A stretch of 63,601 nucleotides of DNA from Akkermansia muciniphila (lineage in GTDB: Bacteria > Verrucomicrobiota > Verrucomicrobiia > Verrucomicrobiales > V1-33): contig CALQSQ010000018.1 in assembly GCA_943333275.1 (NCBI GenBank), positions 1-63,601 on the forward strand. Reading direction: 5' to 3'. The notes beneath the pieces are model-generated. The model ran no database searches. It saw only the letters and a program-made list of their open reading frames with translations, and was not told the DNA's origin. The position numbers and the translations under genes are program-made. Below, one piece after another: positions 25,540 to 34,706 of this stretch. The stretch's first letter is position 1. Every line of letters starts with the position of its first letter.

Positions 25540-27537
25540 ATGCTTTCCAATCCCTTCAAAGCCGATATTTACCCTGATGGATGGCCAGCTTCCGGCGGCA
25601 ATGCCCTCATGCACCGGGCGGAATGGGACCAGCTTCTAACGATGCTGGAAGGCCAGCGCTACGGCAGCGGCAGCGCCCCGGAACAGCGCTGGGAGGGTCG
25701 CGTCGTTCTGCTGAAAGCACCGCGCGCTGGATTCGGAAAATCCCATCTGCTCGCCGCCCTGACAGAGAAAGTTTCCAAGACCACATTGGTCGTCGCCCCG
25801 ACTTGGGAGACGGATCGCGAGATGCGCTGGACGGATCTGCTGGGGAGTTGCCTGGCAACCGCCCACAAGGCGGAGATCGGCGTTGGCAAACTCACGCAAA
25901 TCGATTCCCTGGCACGGCAGTTGTTCGGCATGCTCAATGCGGAATTGATCCGTGGCAAAATTGTCCCCTGCGCCAATCCTGAGGCCGCCATCAGCGCGCT
26001 GCAAAAACGCTCGCTCGAACTCTTCGATCTCCACGACGCGCGCCAGGCGGTGGGCAAATGGTTCGCGGATCATTTCGAACGCCTCCTGCCCATCACCAGC
26101 AGCGTGCTGGCCAGAAACAGCGGCATTGCGCAGGACGCCGCCGTGACCTGGCTGCGCGCGTTGTGTGCCTACACTCAGGAAACGCCCGAGGCCGGCCCGG
26201 CGCGCCTGGAACAATTGCGCTGGGCCTTGCAGCAGGGCGACGGCGCGGGCCGGATGTCCGGCGGCATGCAAATCTTAACCGCTCCCAAGCTGGATGAAAA
26301 TTTTGGCCGGGATCGTCTCGTGGAATTCCTGCGCCTCGCCTCGCTGGACAATCCCGTGCTGCTCGTTTTCGATCACCTGGATGCCGTCCACGGGCAGCCG
26401 CTGCAGACAATGCGGGTGGCCTCGGTGATCTGTGAATTCCGACGATTGCTGCCACGGGCCCTCATCATTCTCAGCGCCAACCAGGACATCTGGGCGGGAA
26501 GCTTTCAAAAATACCTGCCCAGCGCCATGGAGGATCGCCTGGCCGAGGAATGGATTGAACTCAGGGAATTGAATGCAGAGCAGGGGCTGCAACTGCTGCG
26601 CTGGCGGCTGCGCTCCGCGGGCGTTTCTGAAACCGAAAGCCACGGCTTTCTAAGCACCCTGGCCTTTCCGCATGCCGACCAGCCTCGAGGCGGGCCTGCA
26701 CGCACCATCCTCCGCCATGCCGCGCGCGCCTGGGAATCGTGGATCCACCGGCCGCAGCCGGAACCCGCGACGCCGCCCGCGACGGTGAATCGGGACGATG
26801 AATCCGACCTGCCGAATTTCTCCTCGCTCCTCACCCAGGCTCCGTCAGGCACGTCCTTCCAGCAGTTGAAATCCATGTTGGAAAAACTGCGCACCGATCG
26901 TGCCGTCGCCGGGAAACTTACTTTCACAAGGCCGGAGAATGCCGCTGTCACCTCCCCCGCTCACGACCAGCAGAGCGATATCCAAACGCAGTTCCAGCAA
27001 CTCCGCGAGCGGCTCCTCGGTGCCAGACCCCTGCGCATCGATCAGGACCTGCTCTGCCATTTGCTCGACGTCTGCGGCAAACGACTTGCGGTCGTGAAGG
27101 CCTCGCACGTCCCACTGCCGGGCTCGGCAGGTCCCGGAGTCATGCTCTGGGAGACACCCGATGCCGAAATTTTATTTGGCACCGAAGCCCACGAAGACCG
27201 TCCCTACTGGCAGGCACTCCTCGCCTTTGCACGCCAGAAATACGTTTCAGGAATCCTGCCCCAGCCGCATCTGGCCATTTTCTCGGCCAGCCAGGAACCC
27301 GTCGATCTCGCCGCATGGCTTGGTAACGATGCCGGACATCAGGCACAGTTGACGTATGTGGACGTCGTCTCCCTCGATCCGGATTCGCTCGCCACACTCT
27401 ACGCCGCGGATGAACTTCTGCATTCCGCAGAACACAGTCCGGAGGGTGGCCGCACACCGGATGAAATCTTCGCCGCGCTCTCGCCGATCATCGAACCCTT
27501 CTGGAAGCGCCTCACCCGCGTCCGACCTCTGTTGTAG
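25540..27537 (+). CDS. Large unrecognised P-loop ATPase
   Basis: The protein has 665 residues, soluble, with an AAA-like N-terminal half. The P-loop is PRAGFGKSHL (K67), where the usual first Gly is Pro; the Walker B-like strand is PVLLVFDHLD (D278), followed by the sensor-like RALIILSANQDIW. A linker rich in Pro and charged residues begins near residue 405. The C-terminal ~180 residues (RPLRIDQDLLCHLLDVCGKRL...) form a second domain resembling restriction-endonuclease-like or DNA-binding folds only very loosely. No function is recognised. It is flanked by an epimerase and an S11 peptidase. The broad-range ATPase is clearly coding and well conserved in composition. Confidence 0.8.
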   Translation: MLSNPFKADIYPDGWPASGGNALMHRAEWDQLLTMLEGQRYGSGSAPEQRWEGRVVLLKAPRAGFGKSHLLAALTEKVSKTTLVVAPTWETDREMRWTDLLGSCLATAHKAEIGVGKLTQIDSLARQLFGMLNAELIRGKIVPCANPEAAISALQKRSLELFDLHDARQAVGKWFADHFERLLPITSSVLARNSGIAQDAAVTWLRALCAYTQETPEAGPARLEQLRWALQQGDGAGRMSGGMQILTAPKLDENFGRDRLVEFLRLASLDNPVLLVFDHLDAVHGQPLQTMRVASVICEFRRLLPRALIILSANQDIWAGSFQKYLPSAMEDRLAEEWIELRELNAEQGLQLLRWRLRSAGVSETESHGFLSTLAFPHADQPRGGPARTILRHAARAWESWIHRPQPEPATPPATVNRDDESDLPNFSSLLTQAPSGTSFQQLKSMLEKLRTDRAVAGKLTFTRPENAAVTSPAHDQQSDIQTQFQQLRERLLGARPLRIDQDLLCHLLDVCGKRLAVVKASHVPLPGSAGPGVMLWETPDAEILFGTEAHEDRPYWQALLAFARQKYVSGILPQPHLAIFSASQEPVDLAAWLGNDAGHQAQLTYVDVVSLDPDSLATLYAADELLHSAEHSPEGGRTPDEIFAALSPIIEPFWKRLTRVRPLL

Positions 27538-27546
27538 CCGCGAGGA

Positions 27547-28413
27547 TTACAAATTCGAGAGCCCCCAGTTCATCATCGCCTGGCCGTCATCCCATATGTA
27601 TTTCACCCGGCTGCCCAGTTGCACCAGAATCACCGCCCGACCGTTGCGGCTGGCGCTGGAAATGAGGCATTTGCCCGCACTGTTGGTGTAGCCGGTCTTC
27701 ATGCCGTTGCACTCCGGCATACGGCGCAGCAGATCATTGGTGCTTTTCAGGCTGTGGCCATGAAACATCACGAAACCCCGGCCCACGATATCCCGAATCA
27801 CCGGATCCCGATACGCCGCCAGCGCGATCCGCGCCATGTCCCGCGCCGTGGAGGACTGGCCTCCCGCAGTGAGTCCGTGGGGATTCACGAAATACGAATT
27901 CGTCGCTCCATAGAAACGCGCCAGACTGTTCATGCGCGATGCAAAGGCCTCCGTGCTGCCCGCGTTGTCCCGCGCCAGCGCATTCGCACCGTCGTTGCCA
28001 CTCTTCACCAGCGTTGCATAGAGCACCTCCCGGCGGCTAATCACCTCGCCCGGAACCAGGCCTATTTTCGTCGGCTCCACCCGCACATCCGAGGGCTCGA
28101 TGCGAATCCTGCGGTCCAAATTTCCACTCTTCGAAACAACCAACGCCGTCACTAATTTCTGTGTCGATGCCACCCCGCGGCGTTCATCCGCGCGGCTCGA
28201 AGCCAGCGACCGTCCCGTGGCTGCATCCACCAAAATATAAGCCTGCGCCTGTATGATCGGAGGCGGTGAATGAGGCCGGAACACCGGCGGAGAAGGCGGG
28301 GGCGCGGACGGCTGGCTCGGGTAGTTCTGGTAGCTGGTATTTCCCGGCGGAGTCGAGGTGCAGGATGCAAGCAGAAGGGTGAGCAGCAGCAAAAAGGGCT
28401 TGGTCGATTTCAT
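27547..28413 (-). CDS. D-alanyl-D-alanine carboxypeptidase lipoprotein (peptidase S11)
   Basis: The protein has 288 residues starting MKSTKPFLLLLTLLLASC, with a lipobox ending at Cys18; an upstream in-frame ATG at 28506 is not used. A Pro/Ser-rich spacer to residue 55 is followed by the penicillin-binding domain: SxxK is S83-T-Q-K86, the second motif is SGN (VKSGNDGAN), and the third is KTG (GMKTGYTNSAG). Family S11 enzymes trim the terminal D-Ala of peptidoglycan stem peptides. It is shorter than PBP5 (~400 residues) because the C-terminal beta domain is missing. The lipid anchor replaces the usual C-terminal amphipathic helix. Confidence 0.93.
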   Translation of the reverse strand: MKSTKPFLLLLTLLLASCTSTPPGNTSYQNYPSQPSAPPPSPPVFRPHSPPPIIQAQAYILVDAATGRSLASSRADERRGVASTQKLVTALVVSKSGNLDRRIRIEPSDVRVEPTKIGLVPGEVISRREVLYATLVKSGNDGANALARDNAGSTEAFASRMNSLARFYGATNSYFVNPHGLTAGGQSSTARDMARIALAAYRDPVIRDIVGRGFVMFHGHSLKSTNDLLRRMPECNGMKTGYTNSAGKCLISSASRNGRAVILVQLGSRVKYIWDDGQAMMNWGLSNL

Positions 28414-28565
28414 GATGGTAAACGATGCCCGCACCTTGCCAGCAATTCTCACGCATGCCAGCATTTCCTGAAATTCCCGCAGCTTTCCACTGGCCAACCC
28501 CGGCATCCTGTGAAATGTCAGGCAAGACCATTTTCGCGCGACACTTTATCCGCCCTCAATCGACC

Positions 28566-29357
28566 ATGAAGATCATAGCCATAGCCAATCAAAAAGGCGG
28601 AGTCGGTAAGACCACCACAGCCACCAATCTGGCTGCCTGCCTGGCTCAGCGAGGATCCCGCGTCCTCCTCCTCGACATGGATCCCCAGGGCAATGCCTCG
28701 AGCAGCCTCGGCTACCGCGCCGCCGAAGGTCAGAGCCTCTACCGCGTCCTCATCGGCTACGATACCCTCGCCGGCAAAGTCCTCCCCACCCGCTTCCCCA
28801 CCCTCTCCCTCATCCCCGCCTCCATGGAACTCGCCGGATGCGAAGTGGAACTCGTGCGTTCGGAAAATCACCTCACCCGCCTGCGCGATGTCCTCCAACC
28901 GCTCAAGGCCCTCAACCAGTTTGATTTCCTCATCATCGACTGCCCTCCCTCCCTCGGCGTCCTCATGACCTCAGCCATCGCCGCCGCGGACGGACTCCTC
29001 ATCCCCATCCAATGCGAATACTTCGGCCTTGAAGGCCTCGCCCGCATCGTGGACATCCACGATCAGATCGCCGCCTCCGGCGTCAATCCCCACGTCTCCC
29101 TCGAAGGCATCCTCATGACCATGTATGACGGCCGCACCTCCCACAGCCGCTCCGTCGTCGCGGAAGTCCGCCGCGTATTCGAAAACCTCGTCTACCAAAC
29201 CGTCATCCCCCGCAGCATCGCCGTCGCCGAAAGCCAGAGCTACGAAAAAGCCCTCATCGAATACGACACCAACGGCCGCGCCACCCAGGCCTACCGCGCC
29301 CTCGCCGAGGAATTCCTAAACCGCCAGCTCCCCCAGGGTGACACCCAGGCGGCTTGA
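28566..29357 (+). CDS. parA: ParA/Soj-type chromosome partitioning ATPase
   Basis: The protein has 263 residues, starting MKIIAIANQKGGVGKTTTA with the deviant Walker A KGGVGKTT. Further family motifs are LLLDMDPQGNASSSLG (A'), FLIIDCPPSLGVL (Walker B) and IPIQCEYFGLEGLARI. Length and motifs fit chromosomal Soj/ParA, which binds DNA non-specifically and moves ParB-parS complexes. No parB follows; the downstream gene is convergent. The divergent neighbour is the S11 peptidase. Chromosomal location is favoured by the housekeeping neighbours. Confidence 0.93.
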   Translation: MKIIAIANQKGGVGKTTTATNLAACLAQRGSRVLLLDMDPQGNASSSLGYRAAEGQSLYRVLIGYDTLAGKVLPTRFPTLSLIPASMELAGCEVELVRSENHLTRLRDVLQPLKALNQFDFLIIDCPPSLGVLMTSAIAAADGLLIPIQCEYFGLEGLARIVDIHDQIAASGVNPHVSLEGILMTMYDGRTSHSRSVVAEVRRVFENLVYQTVIPRSIAVAESQSYEKALIEYDTNGRATQAYRALAEEFLNRQLPQGDTQAA

Positions 29358-29412
29358 GTTGAAAATCCCGGCAATGTGACCTAACAGTGAACGGCTGAGG
29401 TGAGGCACTATC

Positions 29413-30093
29413 CTAAAGTTCCAAGGCTGGTTCTTTTCGTTCCCTGAAAATTCTTAATGCCAGAAATCCGATCGCGGTACCAGTGAGCAGATCCATGAGG
29501 TGATGCTGGTGCGTGAAAAGAATGCCGGCACAGCCGCAGGCCAGCCAGAGAACGCCGGCACGGTGGTAACGCCGGGGCAGTCTTTCCAAATAAACCGGGG
29601 CAATGACGATGGCTTCGCTCACATGCAGAGAGGGGGCCTGGTTGTAGGGCATGTCGAACCAATGCAGAATGCGGAAGAGTGGGGCGCTCCAGTCGTCAGG
29701 GATCTCCCGCTGGTGTCCGCAGACGCAGGGCCAGAGCAGGAAACAGACGCAGGAGACGACCAGAATGAAGGCGAGGCGGAACAGGAGCACGCGGAGTTGG
29801 CCGCTGCGGATGGTAAACAGGGTGACGATCGCCAGGAGAATATCGATGCTCCAGTAGGGAACGACGAACCATGAAATCCTGGGCAGGTGGAATTCCCAGT
29901 CGAAGGCCAGGCAACGGGTGGTGCCGCTGCGTGAGGCCAGCCAGTTGGTGGTGTCATAGAGCAGCAGGAAGCTGGCGACCACTCCCACACAACAGGCAAC
30001 ACGCAGCCTTAATGCAGGAGCATTCGGAGTAACGGAAACGCCATTGACCAGAACCTGTGCTTCCGCTGGTTGGTTCTGTGGATCGTGTTTCAC
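29413..30093 (-). CDS. PAP2-superfamily membrane phosphatase / lipid phosphotransferase
   Basis: The protein has 226 residues and about five or six hydrophobic segments. The PAP2-type catalytic motifs are YNQAPSLHVSEAIV (SxH, C2) and THQHHLMDLLTG (HxxxD, C3). The canonical KxxxxxxRP C1 motif is not seen, which is typical of the PAP2_3 / inositolphosphotransferase-like branch. It likely dephosphorylates or transfers from a lipid phosphate at the periplasmic face. It overlaps the 1471-residue exported protein upstream by 4 bp, so both are made from one transcript; a functional link is not obvious. Confidence 0.85.
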   Translation of the reverse strand: MKHDPQNQPAEAQVLVNGVSVTPNAPALRLRVACCVGVVASFLLLYDTTNWLASRSGTTRCLAFDWEFHLPRISWFVVPYWSIDILLAIVTLFTIRSGQLRVLLFRLAFILVVSCVCFLLWPCVCGHQREIPDDWSAPLFRILHWFDMPYNQAPSLHVSEAIVIAPVYLERLPRRYHRAGVLWLACGCAGILFTHQHHLMDLLTGTAIGFLALRIFRERKEPALEL

Positions 30094-33000
30094 TTGTCGG
30101 CGGGATGTTCCTTCAAATAGCCATCGACATCCTTTGTCACAATGAGCTTGCCGCGCATGATCGCCCAGTGACCGGGAAAGGTGCAGACGTATTCGTAGTC
30201 AGCTTCCTGACCGGGGGCGTTCACCGTGAACGTTTCCTTCTGACCGGCCTCAATGAGCTTGGTGGCGGCGAAGACGCGGGAATCGTTGGCCGGGAGATAG
30301 GCGCGACCCTGGGCATCAAGTTTGTCAGGGGCCTGAGTCTGCACGGATTCGGCGACTGCCTGCAGGGTTCCCGGTTGCACGAAGACCATGTTGTGCGGCA
30401 TGGCGTCGGCATTTTCGAAAATGATCTGGAACGGCTTACCTGCCTCCACAACCAGGCGCGGGGTGTCGTAACGCATTTGTTCACGGACCGTTTTGATGAC
30501 GAAGACGTCCACGTGAAGTTCCTTCAATGCTTTGCGTGCGGCGGCGGCGCGGTCGGGCGGCATGAGGGCGGCCAGTTCATTGGCCGCCTGCACGACCTCG
30601 ATAAATTCCTGCGAAGTGCGCCCGGCCACGGGCACCTTGCGAGCCCATGCGATCACGGACTCCGCGGCGGGAGTGGCTTGGTCTTTGGACCAGGAGGTGC
30701 GCGGAAGCTGCATGATGGCCTTGGCGGAGGCGGGGAGTTCCTCGTTCTTTTGAATGAGTGCCGCCAAGCTGGAAAAAACCTTCTCCGGGTCTTTACCCAG
30801 CATCGGCAGCGCCCGGATGGCGGCGCGGCGCACGCCGGCGGAGGGATCGTTTGGGATGTCAATGCGGCTGGAAAGGCGCGGGGCGGGGATTCCAGTTTTC
30901 TTGAAAACCTCGCGACGCTCTCCATCGAGCACTGTCAGCGTATAGCCTTCAAGCCGTTCCACGAAACCCGCACGATTCCAGACGACAATGGCGGAGAGAG
31001 GCATGTCCGCCTGGAGATCCGCTTCCCACCAGGGATTATTCTCACCCTCCCTCGTATGGGTCTGCGTGCCACTTTGGAACTCGGCATTCGTATTTCCATC
31101 CAGCGCTCGCATGGCTTCGCCGCCAAAATCCGTGCTCGATTGTTTGGCCACACAGTTCTTGGAAACATTGGTGTCATCAGAAAATATCTGCACCTCGGCC
31201 AGCGTCAGCGTGCCCTGTCTCGGCAATTCAATTCGCACATAGCGCGCCGTGCCCACCTTGTCCTTGTTCAGGGCGGCCGTGATCTGCGGAGGATAGGATG
31301 TCAGCAAGTTCAGGACATTTTCAAAGGCCGTGCCGCGGACGGCGGGGTCCGGAATCAACGGCGCGGCTTCCAGAAAATTCTTCAGGGCAGCCGGTGATTT
31401 CACTGCAGCATTCCAAGCGTCATCAATTTTCCCATCCAGCGAAATCAGCGAGGCCGTCGAGGCTTGGCGGACCATGGAGGCATTTTCCCCGGCGGATAAT
31501 TTCTCCAGCGCAGCACGGGCACCCTTGAGGTCAGGGAGCGGTTGCTGGAGGAGCAACCGGCAAAGATCCTCGAAGGCACCGCCACCGCCCTTGGCTAGCG
31601 GCGCCAGAGCGGACAAAAGGGTATCGATCGGCGAGGCATTCTTCAATTTCGCCAGTGCGGCCAGGGCATCCATGCGCTGCGCTGCGGTCATGTTCGGACG
31701 CGTGAGCATGGCCATGAGGGTGACGGAAGTCTTGGGCAACTTGGGCAGGTCCGCATTGCTGACAGAACCCAGCACCATTTCAATCCCAGCCGGATTGTCT
31801 TCGGCGAGTGGCTTGCCTTCGGAAATGGCAGACTGCATCCAGGGGGCGAGTTGTTGCAGCGTTTCCTTCAGGCAGTAGTCGATGTAGTAATCAGTGGGAT
31901 GCTTCTTCACCGTCAGGGCCACATCCGCGGCTTCCCATTGACGATAGAAGCTGGCGACGCGCACCGCTTCGAGGCGGACACGCGGGGCCTCATCATTGGC
32001 GGCAACCTTCAGGAGGGCGAGACCGTCCGGAACGCGATCGCGCCAGTAGCCCAGCACACGCAGAGCCTGCGCACGGGCGCGGGGTTCGGGAGATTTCAAA
32101 ATGACCTTCAGCAAATCCAGATCCACCACGTTGTGCCACTGGTGAACCCACAGTCCTTCGAGCCTGTGGTGTTCGAACGCCGGATCCTTGGGATCGAGCG
32201 CATTGATCCATGTCTTCAGGGCCGCAATCACCTCCTTCGTTGGGTGCTTGTCCAATTCCACCTTGGCCCGCATCCGGACATTGTCCTCATGTTCCTTGAG
32301 TAATTCCAGCAGTGCAGGGACCGACGCGCCATCGATCTGCTTCGGCTTGAGCAGAGGCCGGCCCTCGTAGGAGATACGGTAAAGGCGTCCGTGCTGGTGA
32401 TCGCGATTGGGATCCCGCAAATGGTGCTGAAGGTGGCCAATGAGCATCTGCGACCAGTCCATAAAATAGAGCGATCCATCCGGCGCAACCGCCACACCAG
32501 AGGGGCGGAAATTTGGATTTTTTCCCACATCTGTTTCGACGAGATTCTCCAGCGTCTCCCCTTTGATTCCCGATCCCTCATCGGTTAGTTTCGCACGGAA
32601 GATTCCCTGGATGCTGATCACATTGGTATTCAGGAAATCGCCCTGCCAGTCATCGGGAAAATGGCGGCTGGAAAGAATGGCGGTGCCGGGACAAGGGCGC
32701 GATGGCCGATTCCAGAACGTTTGCATTCCGGAATGCGAGCCAGTGTCCAGATGTCCGCTGAAGGCAGGGCCGAAGTAGTTGTCATTGCCCGTGGCATCCG
32801 TAATCAAATCATTTCCCCAATAGTCAAAGACACGACCATGTGGATTGGCAAAGCCATAGGGCACGTGCCGCATGAATTTCCCGGTCCTCGGCTCGTAGCG
32901 GTAAATGGCCCCGTCAGTATTGCGAACGGGGCCGTCAAAGGTCTCCACATTCGTCCGGTGAAACACCCCGTCGCTCAGATAAACCGCGCCACCAGGCTCC

Positions 33001-34505
33001 AGGCACATCGAATTCGTTTCATGGTGCGAATCGGCCGCATCCAGGCCGTGCAGCACCCGCTCACGTTTGTCCGCCTTGCCATCGCCGTCGGTGTCGCGCA
33101 GGAACCAGAGGTCCGGCGACTGCATGACGAGCACGCCATCCTTGTAAAACTGAAATCCCGTGGGGCAGTTTAGACCATCGGCAAACGTCGTCATCTTCGC
33201 CACCCGGCCCGTCTTGGGATCGAGATCAAGCACCAGCAGTTTGTCAAAAACCTTGGTCGTTGGCGTGGTTTCCGGATAACTCGGCCACGCAGCAATCCAG
33301 AGCCGCCCCTTGGTATCGAAATTCATCTGCACCGGATTGACCAGCTCAGGAAACATCTCCTCGGAGGCGATGAATTCCACTTTGCATCCCTTGGCAACGT
33401 TTAAATGTTGGATCGCAGCCTCTCCACTGAGATAGGGGACGCTGTCCTTGCGATTGGGCGGAACTGGCGGAACGGGCGGCAGGTTGTCATCGGTCACTTT
33501 GAGATCGCCCCCCTTGGCCACCGCCCATACCCTGAGATCACGATTCGCCGTCTTGATATCACGCTGGGCCATTTCCACGCCGAGCGTCACGGCATTGATC
33601 ACGCCTTCATAGGCTCCGCGGGAACGGTCGCCGTAGATGTTAAATTGGTCGACCGTGCGGTAACGGTGATGCCACTCGATGTTTTTATCGAGGACCGCAG
33701 CGCGGATTTTACCAACCAATGGATCGTTGGTGGGGGGAGCATCAATGCCAAGGAGGGCCTTGAATTGCACGGGAGCAAGTTGCCGATCGCCCTCCTCCGT
33801 CAGATGAATGCCATTGATCGTGAGCGGAGCGGAGGCCCTCGCAAACAATTCGCGCGAGGGCGTAAGGAGATCAACGAAGGGCACTTTTTTAGCCTGGGCA
33901 ACCTCAGCCATCGCCTTGGTGTAAAGTGACAGGTTGGCGTTGTTGGCCTCGCCATCCGAGAAATCCGGGCTCTTGAGATTTTCGTGGGCAATCGGGGAAA
34001 ACAGCACAATTCTCGGTGCCTCCTTACCATTGTATTTTGCCGCCAATTGGGCGTCGAGGTATGCGCTCAGATTGCTTTTAAATTGTTCCAGACCGGCGGG
34101 ACCACGGAACGATTCATTGAATCCCCAGTAGGCAAAAATCACATCCGCCCCAAATTCCGTTCCCGCCTTGTAAATGATTCCCGGGTTGTGCTTCGCGGGC
34201 GTGTCACCGTTTTTCATCGACAGGAAATATTCCGTCGGAGGAACATCCGCCGACCTTGGATGCAGATTGATCTCATCCGCCGCAAATCCCAGATTTCGAA
34301 AGGTCAGCTGGGCCTCCGGATTGGCCTTGTGAATCAGCGCCTCCAGCCAGCCGTGATGCTGCTGGCGGTCCGCCAACCCACTGCCAACGATGGCGATATG
34401 ATCCCCCTTGTGAAGTTGCACAAGCGGGTCGGCAGCAAATGAAACACTGAGCAAGGCGAGCAGAACTCCTGCAAGGCCACTGTGGAAAATTTTATGAAAT
34501 ACCAT
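30090..34505 (-). CDS. Giant PVC-type exported protein: SGNH hydrolase + beta-propeller dehydrogenase + HEAT + F5/8-like + cupredoxin
   Basis: The protein has 1471 residues with a signal peptide. About residues 25-260 form an SGNH/GDSL hydrolase-like domain (HIAIVGSGLADRQQHHGWLE, IFAYWGFNESF). About 350-720 is the PVC 'membrane-bound dehydrogenase' propeller (NPVQMNFDTKGRLWIAAWPSY, GFANPHGRVFDYWGNDLITD). HEAT-like repeats follow (LLKVILKSPEPRARAQALRVLG). A discoidin-like domain (ALDGNTNAEFQSGTQTH, WWEADLQADMPLSAIVVW) lies near 1100-1240. The last ~140 residues are a cupredoxin with the blue-copper ligands His (AMPHNMVF), Cys and His (YVCTFPGHW) and Met (AIM). No CxxCH heme site is present, unlike most relatives. 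Probably a periplasmic oxidoreductase donating electrons through copper. Confidence 0.9.
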   Translation of the reverse strand: MVFHKIFHSGLAGVLLALLSVSFAADPLVQLHKGDHIAIVGSGLADRQQHHGWLEALIHKANPEAQLTFRNLGFAADEINLHPRSADVPPTEYFLSMKNGDTPAKHNPGIIYKAGTEFGADVIFAYWGFNESFRGPAGLEQFKSNLSAYLDAQLAAKYNGKEAPRIVLFSPIAHENLKSPDFSDGEANNANLSLYTKAMAEVAQAKKVPFVDLLTPSRELFARASAPLTINGIHLTEEGDRQLAPVQFKALLGIDAPPTNDPLVGKIRAAVLDKNIEWHHRYRTVDQFNIYGDRSRGAYEGVINAVTLGVEMAQRDIKTANRDLRVWAVAKGGDLKVTDDNLPPVPPVPPNRKDSVPYLSGEAAIQHLNVAKGCKVEFIASEEMFPELVNPVQMNFDTKGRLWIAAWPSYPETTPTTKVFDKLLVLDLDPKTGRVAKMTTFADGLNCPTGFQFYKDGVLVMQSPDLWFLRDTDGDGKADKRERVLHGLDAADSHHETNSMCLEPGGAVYLSDGVFHRTNVETFDGPVRNTDGAIYRYEPRTGKFMRHVPYGFANPHGRVFDYWGNDLITDATGNDNYFGPAFSGHLDTGSHSGMQTFWNRPSRPCPGTAILSSRHFPDDWQGDFLNTNVISIQGIFRAKLTDEGSGIKGETLENLVETDVGKNPNFRPSGVAVAPDGSLYFMDWSQMLIGHLQHHLRDPNRDHQHGRLYRISYEGRPLLKPKQIDGASVPALLELLKEHEDNVRMRAKVELDKHPTKEVIAALKTWINALDPKDPAFEHHRLEGLWVHQWHNVVDLDLLKVILKSPEPRARAQALRVLGYWRDRVPDGLALLKVAANDEAPRVRLEAVRVASFYRQWEAADVALTVKKHPTDYYIDYCLKETLQQLAPWMQSAISEGKPLAEDNPAGIEMVLGSVSNADLPKLPKTSVTLMAMLTRPNMTAAQRMDALAALAKLKNASPIDTLLSALAPLAKGGGGAFEDLCRLLLQQPLPDLKGARAALEKLSAGENASMVRQASTASLISLDGKIDDAWNAAVKSPAALKNFLEAAPLIPDPAVRGTAFENVLNLLTSYPPQITAALNKDKVGTARYVRIELPRQGTLTLAEVQIFSDDTNVSKNCVAKQSSTDFGGEAMRALDGNTNAEFQSGTQTHTREGENNPWWEADLQADMPLSAIVVWNRAGFVERLEGYTLTVLDGERREVFKKTGIPAPRLSSRIDIPNDPSAGVRRAAIRALPMLGKDPEKVFSSLAALIQKNEELPASAKAIMQLPRTSWSKDQATPAAESVIAWARKVPVAGRTSQEFIEVVQAANELAALMPPDRAAAARKALKELHVDVFVIKTVREQMRYDTPRLVVEAGKPFQIIFENADAMPHNMVFVQPGTLQAVAESVQTQAPDKLDAQGRAYLPANDSRVFAATKLIEAGQKETFTVNAPGQEADYEYVCTFPGHWAIMRGKLIVTKDVDGYLKEHPADK

Positions 34506-34706
34506 GATGTAGTTACGCTGGTTGGTGATGGGAATAAATCCAGGATCGGCAGGGGACCCATCGCCCCTGACGTCCTCCCGCTACCTCCACACGGCGGCGG
34601 ACTCTAACGCTCATTTGCGTGTTTTAATCGCATCTGAGTTCAAAGAGCATTTACGACTGGACAAGGCGGGTGACATTGTGATTCTTCAAGCGTTCCAGCT
34701 CACCTC

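Noticed and set aside
28566..29357. Plasmid partition locus
   Set aside because: ParA alone with no ParB, centromere or replication gene nearby, among housekeeping genes; chromosomal ParA is the simpler reading.
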